Positions 10,215 to 21,472 of a stretch of DNA of 64,000 nucleotides are shown here, in pieces (position 1 is the first letter of the stretch; the number at the start of each line of letters is the position of its first letter). Both the position numbers and the translations under genes were made by a program. Source of the stretch: Pseudomonadota bacterium (lineage in GTDB: Bacteria; Pseudomonadota; Gammaproteobacteria; Burkholderiales; Burkholderiaceae_C); assembly GCA_020161065.1 (NCBI GenBank), contig JAIUPH010000011.1, forward strand, positions 372,001 through 436,000, written 5' to 3'. The notes beneath the pieces are model-generated. The model saw nothing but the letters and a program-made list of their open reading frames with translations. It was not told where the DNA came from and made no database searches.

Positions 10215-12071
10215 TCAGACCTCGTCGAGCCGCCGCCCGGCCAGCGCCTGGCGGATGCCCTGGTTCATGCGCAGCGCGGCAAAGGCCTCGGTGCCGCCGG
10301 CCAGCGCCTTGACGGCGGCGTCGATGGCCTCGGCATCGCTGCCGGCGGCCGCTTGCGCGCTGGCCTGCAGCAGCGCTTCGATCTCGTTGCGTTCGCCTTC
10401 GCCGAGCAGGCCGCCATCGGCCTGCAGTGCGGCGCGGGTGGCCAGTTGCATGCGCTCGGCCTCGACGCGGGCCTCGCGCAGCGCGCGCGCGGCGATGTCG
10501 CTTTCGGCGTGCGAGAAGCCTTCCTGCAGCATGCGCGCGATCTGCTCGTCGCCCAGGCCGTAGCTGGGCTTGACGACCACCGAGGCTTCGACGCCCGAGC
10601 CCAGCTCGCGCGCCGCGACGCTGAGCAGCCCGTCGGCGTCGACCTGGAAGGTGACGCGGATGCGCGCCGCGCCGGCGGCCATCGGCGGAATGCCGCGCAG
10701 CTCGAAGCGCGCCAGGCTGCGGCAATCGGCCACCAGCTCGCGCTCGCCCTGCACGACGTGGATGGCCATCGCGGTCTGGCCGTCCTTGAAGGTGGTGAAG
10801 TCCTGCGCCTTGGCCACGGGAATCGTCGTGTTGCGCTCGATCACGCGCTCGACCAGCCCGCCCATGGTCTCCAGCCCCAGCGACAGCGCGATCACGTCCA
10901 GCAGCAGCAGCTCGCCGTCGCGCGAGTTGCCGGCCAGCGCGTTGGCCTGGATCGCCGCGCCCAGCGCCACCACTTCGTCGGGGTTGACGTTGGTCAGCAC
11001 TTCGCGGCCGAACAGTTCGCTCACCAATTGGCGCACCAGCGGCATGCGCGTGGCGCCGCCCACCATCACCACGCCTTGCACTTCGCTGCGCTGCACGCGG
11101 GCGTCGCGCAGCACGCGGCGCACCGCCGCCAGCGTGCGGTCGACCAGCGGCCGCGCCAGCGCTTCCAGTTGCACGCGGGTCAGTTCCACGCTGCGTTCGC
11201 GGCCGCCGATCACGGCCTGCCAGCGTGTCTGCGCGTCGCTGCTCAAGGCCTCCTTGGCGGCGCGCGAGGCGACCAGCGCCGCGCGCTTGTCGCCCGCCGT
11301 CTGCGCCGGCACTTCGGCTTGCGCCAGCGACCAGGCGGCCACGGCCTGGTCGATGTCGTCGCCGCCGAGTGCCGCATCGCCGCCGGTGGCGACGACCTCG
11401 AACACGCCTTGGTGCAGGCGCAGCAGCGAGATGTCGAAGGTGCCGCCGCCCAGGTCGTAGACGGCGTACAAGCCCTCGCTGCCGTGGTCCAGGCCGTAGG
11501 CCACCGCGGCGGCGGTCGGCTCGCTGATCAGGCGCAGCAGCTTCAGACCGGCCAGCTCGGCAGCATCTTTCGTTGCCTGGCGTTGGGCGTCGTCGAAGTA
11601 GGCGGGCACGGTAATCACGGCGCCGAAGAGGTCGGCGTCGAAGCTGTCCTCGGCGCGCTGGCGCAGGCTGGCCAGGATCTCGGCCGACACTTCCACCGGC
11701 GTCTTCACGCCTTCGCGCGTGGCCAGCCCCACCATGCCGGGCTGGTCGACAAACTGGTAGGGCAGCCGCTCGCGGTCGGCGATGTCGGCCAGCCGGCGGC
11801 CCATGAAGCGCTTGGCCGAGACGATGGTGTTCTCGGGGTCGGCGGCCTGCTGCTCGCGCGCGGCCTCGCCGATCTGGCGGCCGCCGCCGCCGAGATAACG
11901 CACCACCGACGGCAACAGCAGCCGACCCTGCGCGTCGGGCAGGCATTCGGCCACGCCGTGGCGCACCGCGGCCACCAGCGAATGCGTGGTGCCGAGGTCG
12001 ATGCCGACGGCGATGCGCCGCTGGTGCGGGTCCGGCGTCTGGCCGGGTTCGGAGATCTGCAGCAGGGCCAT
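10215..12071 (-). CDS. hscA: Fe-S protein assembly Hsp70 chaperone HscA
   Basis: Specialised DnaK-type chaperone that, with HscB, releases clusters from IscU by binding its LPPVK motif. The 618-residue protein has the actin-like ATPase domain ([15 protein letters not shown], then [15 protein letters not shown] and [14 protein letters not shown]), followed by a substrate-binding domain and an alpha-helical lid. The frame stays open upstream, but [19 protein letters not shown] at 12071 gives the normal N-terminus and lies 14 bp after the hscB stop. Length matches the family (about 616). Confidence 0.96.
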   Translation of the reverse strand: MALLQISEPGQTPDPHQRRIAVGIDLGTTHSLVAAVRHGVAECLPDAQGRLLLPSVVRYLGGGGRQIGEAAREQQAADPENTIVSAKRFMGRRLADIADRERLPYQFVDQPGMVGLATREGVKTPVEVSAEILASLRQRAEDSFDADLFGAVITVPAYFDDAQRQATKDAAELAGLKLLRLISEPTAAAVAYGLDHGSEGLYAVYDLGGGTFDISLLRLHQGVFEVVATGGDAALGGDDIDQAVAAWSLAQAEVPAQTAGDKRAALVASRAAKEALSSDAQTRWQAVIGGRERSVELTRVQLEALARPLVDRTLAAVRRVLRDARVQRSEVQGVVMVGGATRMPLVRQLVSELFGREVLTNVNPDEVVALGAAIQANALAGNSRDGELLLLDVIALSLGLETMGGLVERVIERNTTIPVAKAQDFTTFKDGQTAMAIHVVQGERELVADCRSLARFELRGIPPMAAGAARIRVTFQVDADGLLSVAARELGSGVEASVVVKPSYGLGDEQIARMLQEGFSHAESDIAARALREARVEAERMQLATRAALQADGGLLGEGERNEIEALLQASAQAAAGSDAEAIDAAVKALAGGTEAFAALRMNQGIRQALAGRRLDEV

Positions 12072-12085
12072 GCGCGTGGGCCTTC

Positions 12086-12607
12086 TCAGGAGGCTTCGAA
12101 TTGTTCCAGCCGGCGCTCGATGTCGTCGCCGAAGCGGCGCACGAACATCAGCGCGCGCACCGCCTCGGCGGCGGCCGCGGCGTCTTGCCGATCGTCGAGC
12201 AGCGCCCCCAGTTCGGCCAGCAGGCGGCGCTCGGCGTCGTGCACCTGCGCTTGCAGCGCTTCGACCGGCGCGGTACCGGACGCATCGTCCAGCGCCTCGC
12301 GCCACTGCATCTGCTGCATCAGAAAGGCGGCCGGCATCGCGGTGTTGCTCTCGGCCTGGATCGGCGCGCCGGCCAGCTCGCACAAATAGGCGCCGCGGCG
12401 CAGCGGGTCCTTCAGGCGCTGGTACGCCTCATTCACGCGCACGGCCCATTGCATTGCCACGCGCTGCGCGGCGCTGCCTTCGGCGGCGAAGCGGTCGGGG
12501 TGCACGCGCTGCTGCAGGTCGCGCCAGCGGCGATCCAACTCGGCGCGGTCGACGGCAAAGCGGCGCGGCAGCCCGAACAGCGTGAAGTCGTCGTCGTCGA
12601 GCTTCAT
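12086..12607 (-). CDS. hscB: Fe-S protein assembly co-chaperone HscB
   Basis: J-domain protein that delivers IscU to HscA and stimulates its ATPase. The N-terminal J domain ([13 protein letters not shown] through residue 75) has the diagnostic HPD triplet in RVHPDRF, and the C-terminal three-helix region binds IscU. 173 residues, close to the family's 171. I use the ATG at 12607, which shares its first base with the iscA stop codon (TGATG); a TTG codon directly upstream is in frame but unnecessary. Part of the isc operon. Confidence 0.95.
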   Translation of the reverse strand: MKLDDDDFTLFGLPRRFAVDRAELDRRWRDLQQRVHPDRFAAEGSAAQRVAMQWAVRVNEAYQRLKDPLRRGAYLCELAGAPIQAESNTAMPAAFLMQQMQWREALDDASGTAPVEALQAQVHDAERRLLAELGALLDDRQDAAAAAEAVRALMFVRRFGDDIERRLEQFEAS

Positions 12608-12930
12608 CAAACCCGGAACGATTCGCCGCAGCCGCAGCGGTCCTTCTCACGCGGATTGTGGAACCTGAAGCCTTCGTTCAGCCCTTCGCGCACGAAGTCG
12701 AGCTCGGTGCCGTCGAGGTAAGGCAGGCTCTTGGGATCGACCAGCACCTTGACGCCATGGCCTTCGAACACCAGGTCTTCGGGCGCCACGTCGTCGGCGT
12801 ATTCGAGCTTGTAGGCCAGGCCCGAGCAGCCGGTGGTCTTGACGCCCAGGCGCACGCCCACGCCCTTGCCGCGGCGCGCGAGGTAGCGCGTGACGTGGCG
12901 GGCGGCGGCCTCGGTCAAGGTGATGGCCAT
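12607..12930 (-). CDS. iscA: Iron-sulphur cluster assembly protein IscA
   Basis: A-type carrier that accepts and passes on iron or [4Fe-4S] clusters. The three conserved cysteines are C35 (TTGCSG) and C99/C101 in the C-terminal RCGCGESF. The frame is open further upstream, but [13 protein letters not shown] at 12930 is the family N-terminus and gives the normal 107 residues. It starts 13 bp after the iscU stop and overlaps hscB by one base. Confidence 0.95.
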   Translation of the reverse strand: MAITLTEAAARHVTRYLARRGKGVGVRLGVKTTGCSGLAYKLEYADDVAPEDLVFEGHGVKVLVDPKSLPYLDGTELDFVREGLNEGFRFHNPREKDRCGCGESFRV

Positions 12931-12943
12931 GCGCTTGCGGCCC

Positions 12944-13360
12944 TCACTCGGCCGCCGCGGCGGCCGGCGCCGTGGCGGCGCCATGCTTGGCCTGGTAGTC
13001 CTGCACGGCGGCCTTGATCGCGTCCTCGGCCAGGATCGAGCAGTGGATCTTCACCGGCGGCAACGCCAGTTCCTCGGCGATCTGCGTGTTCTTGATGGTC
13101 ATCGCCTGGTCGAGCGACTTGCCCTTGACCCATTCGGTGACCAGCGAGCTCGACGCGATCGCCGAGCCGCAGCCGTAGGTCTTGAAGCGCGCGTCCTCGA
13201 TCAAGCCGGTCGCCGGATTGACCTTGATCTGCAGCTTCATCACGTCGCCGCAGGCCGGGGCGCCGACCATGCCGGTGCCGACGGTCTCGTCGCCCTTGTC
13301 GAAGGAGCCGACGTTGCGCGGGTTTTCGTAGTGGTCGACGACCTTGTCGCTGTAGGCCAT
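12944..13360 (-). CDS. iscU: Iron-sulphur cluster scaffold IscU
   Basis: Scaffold on which IscS-derived sulphide and iron are assembled into clusters. The three ligand cysteines are C37 (GAPACGDVM), C64 (TYGCGSA) and C107 (KIHCSIL), and the HscA recognition motif LPPVK directly precedes the last one. At 138 residues it is about ten longer than usual because of an Ala-rich tail ([10 protein letters not shown]). It lies 31 bp after iscS in the operon. Confidence 0.97.
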   Translation of the reverse strand: MAYSDKVVDHYENPRNVGSFDKGDETVGTGMVGAPACGDVMKLQIKVNPATGLIEDARFKTYGCGSAIASSSLVTEWVKGKSLDQAMTIKNTQIAEELALPPVKIHCSILAEDAIKAAVQDYQAKHGAATAPAAAAAE

Positions 13361-13391
13361 GGTATTGCTCCGTTAGGTCAGCGGGCCGCGT

Positions 13392-14606
13392 TCAGTGGGC
13401 GGCCCATTGGATGGTGCTGAGGTCGACGCCGTCCTTGTACATCTCCCACAGCGGCGACAGCTCGCGCAGCCGCGCGACGCGGTCTTGCAGCGTGGCGACG
13501 GCGTAGTCGATCTCCTGCTCGGTGGTGAAGCGGCCGATGGTCATGCGCAGGCTGCTGTGGGCCAGTTCGTCGCTGCGGCCGAGGGCGCGCAGCACGTAGC
13601 TGGGCTCCAGGCTGGCCGAGGTGCAGGCCGAGCCCGACGACACCGCGATGCCCTTGATGCCCATGATCAGCGACTCGCCTTCGACGAAGTTGAACGAGGC
13701 GTTGACGTTGTGCGGCACGCGGCGCTCGAGGTCGCCGTTGATGAAGACCTGCTCGATGCCGCCGATGCCGTCGAGCAGCCGGTGCTGCAGCATGCGCACG
13801 CGCTCGATCTCGGTGCCCATCTCGGCCTGCGCGATGCGGAAGGCCTCGCCCATGCCGACGATCTGGTGCGTGGGCAGCGTGCCGCTGCGCATGCCGCGCT
13901 CGTGGCCGCCGCCGTGCATCTGCGCTTCCAGCCGCACGCGCGGCTTGCGCCGCACGTACAGCGCGCCGATGCCCTTGGGGCCGTAGGTCTTGTGGCTGGC
14001 CAGGCTCATCAGGTCGACCGGCAGCGTGGCGAGGTCGATCGCCACCTTACCGGTGGCCTGGGCGGCGTCGACGTGGAAGACGATGCCGCGCTCGCGGCAC
14101 AGCGCGCCGATGGCCGGGATGTCCTGGATCACGCCGATCTCGTTGTTGACCAGCATCACCGAGACGAGGATGGTGTCCTTGCGCAGCGCATCCTTGAAGC
14201 GCTGCAGGTCGAGCAGGCCGTTTTCCTGCACGTCGAGGTAGGTCACCTCGTAGCCCTGGCGCTCCAGTTCGCGCGTGGTGTCGAGCACGGCCTTGTGCTC
14301 GGTCTTCACCGTCACGATGTGCTTGCCGCGGCTGCCGTAGAAATGCGCCGCGCCCTTCAGCGCGAGGTTGTTGCTTTCCGTGGCGCCGCTGGTCCAGACG
14401 ATCTCGCGCGGGTCGGCGCCGATCAGCGACGCGACCTGGCCGCGCGCCTTCTCGACTGCTTCCTCGGCCTCCCAGCCCCAGGCGTGGCTGCGCGAGGCGG
14501 GGTTGCCGTAATGCTCGCGCAGCCAGGGGATCATCGCGTCGACGACGCGGTTGTCCACCGGCGTCGTGGCGCCGTAGTCCATGTAGATCGGGAAGTGCGG
14601 GGTCAT
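13392..14606 (-). CDS. iscS: Cysteine desulfurase IscS
   Basis: PLP enzyme that converts cysteine to alanine and forms the persulphide used for Fe-S clusters, tRNA thiolation and other sulphur transfers. Visible are the PLP lysine ([12 protein letters not shown]), a substrate-binding histidine region ([17 protein letters not shown]) and the mobile active-site cysteine loop ([17 protein letters not shown]) of group I desulfurases. It ends in a typical [10 protein letters not shown] segment. 404 residues, as expected. It follows iscR by 21 bp. Confidence 0.97.
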   Translation of the reverse strand: MTPHFPIYMDYGATTPVDNRVVDAMIPWLREHYGNPASRSHAWGWEAEEAVEKARGQVASLIGADPREIVWTSGATESNNLALKGAAHFYGSRGKHIVTVKTEHKAVLDTTRELERQGYEVTYLDVQENGLLDLQRFKDALRKDTILVSVMLVNNEIGVIQDIPAIGALCRERGIVFHVDAAQATGKVAIDLATLPVDLMSLASHKTYGPKGIGALYVRRKPRVRLEAQMHGGGHERGMRSGTLPTHQIVGMGEAFRIAQAEMGTEIERVRMLQHRLLDGIGGIEQVFINGDLERRVPHNVNASFNFVEGESLIMGIKGIAVSSGSACTSASLEPSYVLRALGRSDELAHSSLRMTIGRFTTEQEIDYAVATLQDRVARLRELSPLWEMYKDGVDLSTIQWAAH

Positions 14607-14627
14607 GGAAGCGACGCGCTTGCAGCG

Positions 14628-15161
14628 TTATTTGTTGAAGGCCGAACCGAGCGCGAACACCGAGTTGGGCGCCGTCACCTTGATGGGCTTGACCACCGGC
14701 TGGCTGGAGATGGCGCGCTTGACCGGCGCCTCGTCGATCGACACGCCCTTGGCCAACTGGTCGTCGACCAGCTTCTTCAGGGTGATCGAATCGAGGTACT
14801 CGATCATCTTGGTGTTGAGGCTGGTCCAAAGGTCGTGCGTCATGCACTTGCCGGCGTCTTCGCCCATGCAGCTACCCTTGCCGCCGCAGCCGGTGGCGTC
14901 GATCGGCTCGTCCACGGCGACGATGATGTCGGCCACCGAGATCTCGGCCGCGGCGCGGCCCAGCGAGTAGCCGCCGCCGGGGCCGCGGGTGCTTTCCACC
15001 AGCTCGTGGCGGCGCAGCTTGCCGAACAACTGTTCCAGGTAGGACAGCGAGATTTGCTGGCGCTGGCTGATCGCCGCCAGCGCCACCGGGCCGGTGCCGG
15101 AACGCAGGGCCAGGTCGATCATGGCAGTGACCGCAAACCGGCCTTTGGTGGTGAGTCGCAT
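14628..15161 (-). CDS. iscR: Fe-S cluster regulator IscR (Rrf2 family)
   Basis: Transcription factor that binds a [2Fe-2S] cluster and represses the isc operon when clusters are plentiful. The winged-helix N-terminus (MRLTTKGRFAVTAMIDLAL) and GGGYSLGR wing are typical. The ligand set is C92, C98, C106 and H109, with C-x5-C-x7-C-x2-H spacing, two residues longer in the middle than in E. coli IscR (C92, C98, C104, H107). First gene of the isc operon, behind a promoter carrying a probable IscR site, so autoregulation is likely. Confidence 0.96.
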   Translation of the reverse strand: MRLTTKGRFAVTAMIDLALRSGTGPVALAAISQRQQISLSYLEQLFGKLRRHELVESTRGPGGGYSLGRAAAEISVADIIVAVDEPIDATGCGGKGSCMGEDAGKCMTHDLWTSLNTKMIEYLDSITLKKLVDDQLAKGVSIDEAPVKRAISSQPVVKPIKVTAPNSVFALGSAFNK

Positions 15162-15194
15162 GGCGTGCTCCTGTCAAAAAGGTGAGTCCGAGAT

Positions 15195-15219
15195 GAGTCC
15201 GACTGTTTCGCTCAAGTAT
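15195..15219 (-). promoter_or_regulatory. Probable IscR type-1 operator over the isc -10 box
   Basis: Read on the minus strand the site begins ATACTTGAGCGAAACAGTCG. By eye, 19 of 25 positions agree with the E. coli type-1 consensus ATASYYGACT, RWWWY, AGTCRRSTAT. The left arm and centre fit well; the last four bases of the right arm do not. It overlaps the predicted -10 and start point, where bound IscR would block polymerase. Confidence 0.6.
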
Positions 15220-15244
15220 ATAGGAAACCCACTGTTTTGATCAA
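15215..15244 (-). promoter_or_regulatory. isc operon promoter
   Basis: On the minus strand, TTGATC (15244-15239) and TATACT (15220-15215) are separated by 18 bp, giving a start near 15208 and a leader of about 47 nt before iscR. The -35 overlaps the stop codon of the upstream phosphatase gene. It stands out as an AT-rich island in a GC-rich region. Confidence 0.6.
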
Positions 15245-15830
15245 GCTTTCGGCCGATCGTTCCGGGGCTCCCGCGGGCCCGGTTCGACCCGCTGCGGCCT
15301 CGCCAGTTCAGCCTGCAGTTCGGCCGCCAGCTTCGGCACCAGGCCGTCGCAGGCGTCTTCCACCAGGTCGAGCACCTTCTCGAAGTCGGCGGCCGAGCCG
15401 TAGTACGGGTCGGGCACCTCGGTCTGGCCGCCAAAGCGCGCGGCGTGGTTCATCAGCAGTTCCACGCGCGCGCTGGCGTCGGGTGGCGCCGCTTCCTGCA
15501 GCCATTGCAAATGGCCTTCGTCCATCGCTAGGATGCGGCGGAAGCGCACGAAGTCTTCGCCGACCACGCGCCGCGCGCGCAACGGCGACAGATCGTAACC
15601 GCGCTGGCGCGCATGCTGCTGCGCGCGCGGGTCGGGTGGTTCCTTGACGTGGAAGCCGTGGGTGCCGGCCGAATCGACCGCGATGCGGTCGCCCAGACCC
15701 GCGCGGTCCAGCCGCGCGCGCAGCACGGCCTCGGCCGTCGGCGAACGGCAGATGTTGCCGCTGCAGACCATCAGCACTTGCATCAGCGGCGGCGGCGCGC
15801 CCAAGCCCAGCCAACGTTTGAGCCGCTGCT

Positions 15831-15834
<4 letters not shown>
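15241..15834 (-). CDS. Low-molecular-weight protein-tyrosine-phosphatase family protein
   Basis: Cytoplasmic phosphatase of the arsenate-reductase-like LMW-PTP fold. The P-loop CSGNICRSP (C-x5-R) and the general-acid loop VPDPYYG are intact, so it should be active. At 197 residues it is longer than the usual 150-160: 17 residues precede the core ([10 protein letters not shown]...) and about 20 basic/Pro residues follow it. I keep the ATG at 15834 because it overlaps the uvrB stop (ATGA), suggesting translational coupling; [10 protein letters not shown] at residue 18 is the alternative. Its stop lies inside the isc promoter. Confidence 0.9.
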
Positions 15835-17951
<2,117 letters not shown>

Positions 17952-18051
17952 GCGGGCTATCCCTGAGGTCCAAATACAATCGCGCCGCCGGCGGCCTGGC
18001 GCCGCCGGAGCAACCAGCGAGCGTAGCACCCCGCCTTCAGGATCTCACGCG

Positions 18052-19260
18052 ATGACCGCCTCCGCCTCTTTGTTCGCCGCCGTCGAAATGGCGCCGCGCG
18101 ACCCCATCCTCGGCCTCAACGAGCAGTTCGCCGCCGACGGCAACCCGAACAAGGTGAACCTGGGCGTCGGCGTCTACTTCGACGACGAAGGCAAGCTGCC
18201 GGTCCTCAAATGCGTCGCGGCCGCCGAAAAACAACTGCTGGAAGCGCCCAAGGCCAAGGGCTACCTGCCGATCGACGGCATCGCCGCCTACGACAAGGCG
18301 GTGCAAGGCCTGGTCTTCGGCGCCGACGCGGCCGCCGTGCGCGAAGGCCGCGTGGCCACCGTGCAGGCGCTGGGCGGCACCGGCGGGCTCAAACTCGGTG
18401 CCGATTTCCTCAAGCGCGTGAACCCCCAGGCGCTGGCGCTGATCAGCGACCCGAGCTGGGAGAACCACCGGGCGCTGTTCACCAACGCCGGCTTCGAGGT
18501 CGGCAGCTATCCCTACTACGACGCCGCCAGCCGCGGCGTGCGCGCCGCCGAGATGCTGGCCGCGCTGCAGGCGGCCGCGCCGGGCACCATCGTCGTGCTG
18601 CACGCCTGTTGCCACAACCCGACCGGCTGCGACCTGACGCCGGCGCAATGGGCCGAGGTGGTGAAGGTCGTCAAGGCGCGCGAGCTGGTGGCCTTCCTCG
18701 ACATGGCCTACCAGGGCTTCGGCGAAGGCATCGCCGAAGACGGCGCGGTGGTCCAGCAGTTCCTGGCCAGCGGCGTGCGCTTCTTCGTCTCGACCTCGTT
18801 TTCCAAGAGCTTCTCGCTTTACGGCGAGCGCGTGGGCGCGCTCAGCGTGGTGTGCGGCGACCAGGACGAGGCGGCGCGCGTGCTGTCGCAGCTGAAGATC
18901 GTGATCCGCACGAACTATTCCAACCCGCCGACCTTCGGCGCCCACGTGGTGGCCGCGGTGCTGACCACGCCGGCCCTGCGCGGCCAGTGGGAGCGGGAAC
19001 TGGCGGGCATGCGCGAGCGCATCCGCGCCACCCGCCACGCGCTGGTGGCCAAGCTGCAGGGCGCCGGCGTCAAGGGCGACCTCGGCTACATCACGCGCCA
19101 GAAAGGCATGTTCAGCTACTCCGGCCTGGCCAAGGAGCAGATGCAGCGCCTGCGCAGCGAATTCGGCGTCTACGGCGTCGATTCGGGGCGCATCTGCGTG
19201 GCGGCGATCAACAGCCGCAACATCGATGCCGTGGCGGCGGCGCTGGCGCGGGTGATGTAG
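18052..19260 (+). CDS. Aromatic/aspartate amino acid aminotransferase (class I)
   Basis: PLP-dependent transaminase of the AspC/TyrB type (LFAAVEMAPRDPILGLNEQF). The PLP lysine is in STSFSKSFSLYGERVG, the cofactor-binding Asn in HACCHNPTGCDLT, and the substrate-carboxylate Arg near the end in DSGRICVAAIN. 402 residues, normal length. Aspartate versus aromatic preference cannot be told from sequence alone. The frame is open upstream, but MTASASLFAAVEMAPRD is the family start. Divergent from uvrB with 100 bp between. A TACAAT at 17975-17980 is a possible -10. Confidence 0.92.
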   Translation: MTASASLFAAVEMAPRDPILGLNEQFAADGNPNKVNLGVGVYFDDEGKLPVLKCVAAAEKQLLEAPKAKGYLPIDGIAAYDKAVQGLVFGADAAAVREGRVATVQALGGTGGLKLGADFLKRVNPQALALISDPSWENHRALFTNAGFEVGSYPYYDAASRGVRAAEMLAALQAAAPGTIVVLHACCHNPTGCDLTPAQWAEVVKVVKARELVAFLDMAYQGFGEGIAEDGAVVQQFLASGVRFFVSTSFSKSFSLYGERVGALSVVCGDQDEAARVLSQLKIVIRTNYSNPPTFGAHVVAAVLTTPALRGQWERELAGMRERIRATRHALVAKLQGAGVKGDLGYITRQKGMFSYSGLAKEQMQRLRSEFGVYGVDSGRICVAAINSRNIDAVAAALARVM

Positions 19261-19263
19261 GCC

Positions 19264-19285
19264 GGCCGCGGCGGCGACCGCGGCC
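19264..19285 (+). terminator. GC-rich hairpin after the aminotransferase gene
   Basis: GGCCGCGG (19264-19271) and CCGCGGCC (19278-19285) form a perfect 8-bp stem with a 6-nt loop, 3 bp after the stop codon. No T-tract follows, so this is at best a weak intrinsic terminator. Confidence 0.4.
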
Positions 19286-19300
19286 TGGGCCGCGGCCCCA

Positions 19301-19320
19301 TCGCATCGCATCGCATCGCG
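19301..19320. repeat. 5-bp tandem repeat (TCGCA)
   Basis: Four consecutive 5-bp units, three TCGCA and one TCGCG, followed by TCGAT. It lies in the 239-bp gap between the aminotransferase gene and phaZ. Confidence 0.8.
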
Positions 19321-19411
19321 TCGATTAGGCAGGCTGATCTACGCGTTTTCGCGCATTCGCCGGCAGCCTGCCGCAGCGACGATCGGTATCTCGTCGTATC
19401 ATTGCTGCAGC

Positions 19412-19425
19412 GCACAAAAATGTGC
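19412..19425. promoter_or_regulatory. Inverted repeat upstream of phaZ
   Basis: GCACA-AAAA-TGTGC is a perfect dyad 75 bp before the phaZ start, just after TTGCTGCAGC. This is the only AT-rich patch in the gap. It may be an operator or a small hairpin. PHA genes in this group are often controlled by PhaR, which binds TGC/GCA-rich dyads, but I cannot assign the site. Confidence 0.35.
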
Positions 19426-19499
19426 CGGCCTGTCAGTTTGGCTTCAGGGCTTGACCGGCATCATCCGTCACCGGCTGCCGCAGCCATCGGAGTCAGCGA

Positions 19500-20795
19500 A
19501 TGCTCTACCAGATCTACGAAACGCAACGCGCCTTGATGGCGCCGTTCTCGGAATTCGCCAGCGCCACGGCCAAGCTGTACGACCACCCGCTGTCGCCCTT
19601 CGCGCACACGCCCTGGGCGCAGCGCATCTCGGCCAGCTTCGACCTGATGCACCGCCTGGCCAAGGAATACGAGAAGCCGGCCTTCGGCATCACCAGCGCC
19701 ACCGTCGACGGCATCGAGGTGGCGGTGCAGGAGCAGGTGCCGATCAAGAAGCCGTTCTGCCGGCTGCTGCGCTTCAAGCGCTTCACCGACAACCCGCGCG
19801 CGCTGGAAGTCATGAAGTCGCAGCCCACCGTGCTGGTGGTGGCGCCGCTGTCGGGCCACCACGCCACGCTGCTGCGCGACACCGTCAAGAGCCTGCTGCA
19901 CGACCACAAGGTCTTCATCACCGACTGGACCGACGCGCGCATGGTGCCGGCCGAGGAAGGCCCGTTCACGCTCGACGACTACGTGGCCTACGTGCAGGAG
20001 TTCATCCGCCACATCGGGCCCGAGGTGCACGTGATCTCGGTGTGCCAGCCCACGGTGCCGGTGCTGGCCGCGGTGTCGCTGCTGGCCAGCAACGGCGAGT
20101 TCACGCCGCGCACGCTGACGATGATGGGCGGCCCCATCGACGCGCGGCGCAGCCCCACCGCGGTGAACAACCTGGCGATGAACAAGAGCCATAGCTGGTT
20201 CGAGACCAACGTGATCCACCGCGTGCCGCCGAACTACCCCGGCGCGGGCCGCCCCGTGTACCCGGGCTTCCTGCAGCACACCGGCTTCGTGGCGATGAAC
20301 CCCGACCGCCACCTGAACAGCCATTACGACTACTTCAAGCACCTGATCAGCGGCGACGACGACAACGCCGAGGCGCACCGCCAGTTCTACGACGAGTACA
20401 ACGCCGTGCTCGACATGCCGGCCGAGTACTACCTCGACACCATCAAGACCGTGTTCCAGGACTTCGCGCTCGTCAACGGCACCTGGGTGGTCAACGGCCA
20501 GCTCGTGCGGCCGCAGGACATCACCACCTCGGCGCTGATGACGGTCGAGGGCGAGCTCGACGACATCTCCGGCGCCGGCCAGACGCGCGCCGCGCACGAC
20601 CTGTGCACCGGCATCCCGGCCGGCCGCAAGTTCCACCACGACGTGCAAGGCGCCGGCCACTACGGCATCTTCTCGGGCCGCCGCTGGCGCGACGTGGTCT
20701 ACCCCGACGTGCGCAGCTTCATCCTGCGCCACAACGGCGATGCGGCCGCGACCGCCCCCAAGGCCGCCAAACGCACGGTGCGCCGCGTGAAGTGA
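19500..20795 (+). CDS. phaZ: Intracellular polyhydroxybutyrate depolymerase (PhaZ1 type)
   Basis: Mobilises stored PHB granules to 3-hydroxybutyrate oligomers. It belongs to the short-chain intracellular depolymerases with a cysteine nucleophile: C182 in [10 protein letters not shown], matching the position of the Cupriavidus PhaZ1 nucleophile. No signal peptide is present, as expected. 431 residues starting [16 protein letters not shown], with the catalytic His region [15 protein letters not shown] near the C-terminus. The tail is basic ([11 protein letters not shown]). The stop overlaps the next gene's GTG start. No phaC or phaP lies in the window. Confidence 0.93.
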   Translation: MLYQIYETQRALMAPFSEFASATAKLYDHPLSPFAHTPWAQRISASFDLMHRLAKEYEKPAFGITSATVDGIEVAVQEQVPIKKPFCRLLRFKRFTDNPRALEVMKSQPTVLVVAPLSGHHATLLRDTVKSLLHDHKVFITDWTDARMVPAEEGPFTLDDYVAYVQEFIRHIGPEVHVISVCQPTVPVLAAVSLLASNGEFTPRTLTMMGGPIDARRSPTAVNNLAMNKSHSWFETNVIHRVPPNYPGAGRPVYPGFLQHTGFVAMNPDRHLNSHYDYFKHLISGDDDNAEAHRQFYDEYNAVLDMPAEYYLDTIKTVFQDFALVNGTWVVNGQLVRPQDITTSALMTVEGELDDISGAGQTRAAHDLCTGIPAGRKFHHDVQGAGHYGIFSGRRWRDVVYPDVRSFILRHNGDAAATAPKAAKRTVRRVK

Positions 20796-21469
20796 AGCCG
20801 CTGCCGCCGCTGCGGCCCCCGGCAGAAGCGCTGGACGCCGCGCTGCCGCAGACGCAGTGCACGCGCTGCGGCTACCCTGACTGCAACGGTTATGCGCATG
20901 CCATCGCCGCCGGCGAGGCCGACATCAACCGCTGCCCGCCCGGCGGCGCCGAAGGCATCGCTCGGCTCGCGCGGCTGAGCGGGCTGCCGCCGCAGCCGCT
21001 GGATGCGAGCTGCGGCCACGAAGGCCCGCGCGCGCTGGCCGTCATCGACGAGGCGTGGTGCATCGGCTGCACGCTGTGCATCAAGGCCTGCCCGGTCGAC
21101 TGCATCATCGGCGCGCCCAAGCGCATGCACACCGTGATCGACGACCAATGCACCGGCTGCGAGCTGTGCGTGCCGGCCTGCCCGGTCGATTGCATCGCGA
21201 TGGAGCCGGTGACGCCCGGCCGCAGCGGCTGGCAGGCCTGGAGCGCCGAGCAAGCCGACGCCGCGCGCGAGCGCTACGCCTTCCACCGCCTGCGCGTCGA
21301 GCGCGAAAGCCGCGAGAACGACGAGCGCCTGGCCGCCAAGGCCGCCGCCAAGCTGGCCGACCTGCCGGCGCACAGCCTGCACACCGACCCCGCGGTGCTG
21401 GAGCGCAAGCGCGCGGTGATCGAAGCCGCGCTGCAGCGCGCCCGCGCGCGCCGCGACAAGGAATCCTGA
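20792..21469 (+). CDS. rnfB: RnfB/RsxB-like polyferredoxin, soluble short form
   Basis: Predicted electron carrier with three [4Fe-4S] clusters. A Fes domain has ligands C23-x2-C26-x4-C31-x16-C48 ([16 protein letters not shown]). Two ferredoxin motifs follow, [15 protein letters not shown] and [15 protein letters not shown]. Unlike canonical RnfB it has no N-terminal membrane helix, and it has a charged helical C-terminal tail of about 80 residues. The GTG start at 20792 overlaps the phaZ stop (GTGA). No other rnf genes are near; nth, itself an Fe-S enzyme, follows by 3 bp. The electron partner is unknown. Confidence 0.88.
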   Translation: MKPLPPLRPPAEALDAALPQTQCTRCGYPDCNGYAHAIAAGEADINRCPPGGAEGIARLARLSGLPPQPLDASCGHEGPRALAVIDEAWCIGCTLCIKACPVDCIIGAPKRMHTVIDDQCTGCELCVPACPVDCIAMEPVTPGRSGWQAWSAEQADAARERYAFHRLRVERESRENDERLAAKAAAKLADLPAHSLHTDPAVLERKRAVIEAALQRARARRDKES

Positions 21470-21472
21470 TCG

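Noticed and set aside
10353-12389. A long plus-strand frame antisense to hscA/hscB
   Set aside because: Composition is shadow-like (His/Gln/Ala/Arg) and the minus strand encodes unmistakable HscA and HscB.
13395-15185. A 596-codon plus-strand frame opposite iscS and iscR
   Set aside because: Shadow of the isc genes; no domain and repetitive His/Ala/Asp composition.
17952-18051. LexA (SOS) box upstream of uvrB
   Set aside because: No CTGT-N8-ACAG-like sequence could be found by eye in the 100-bp gap.
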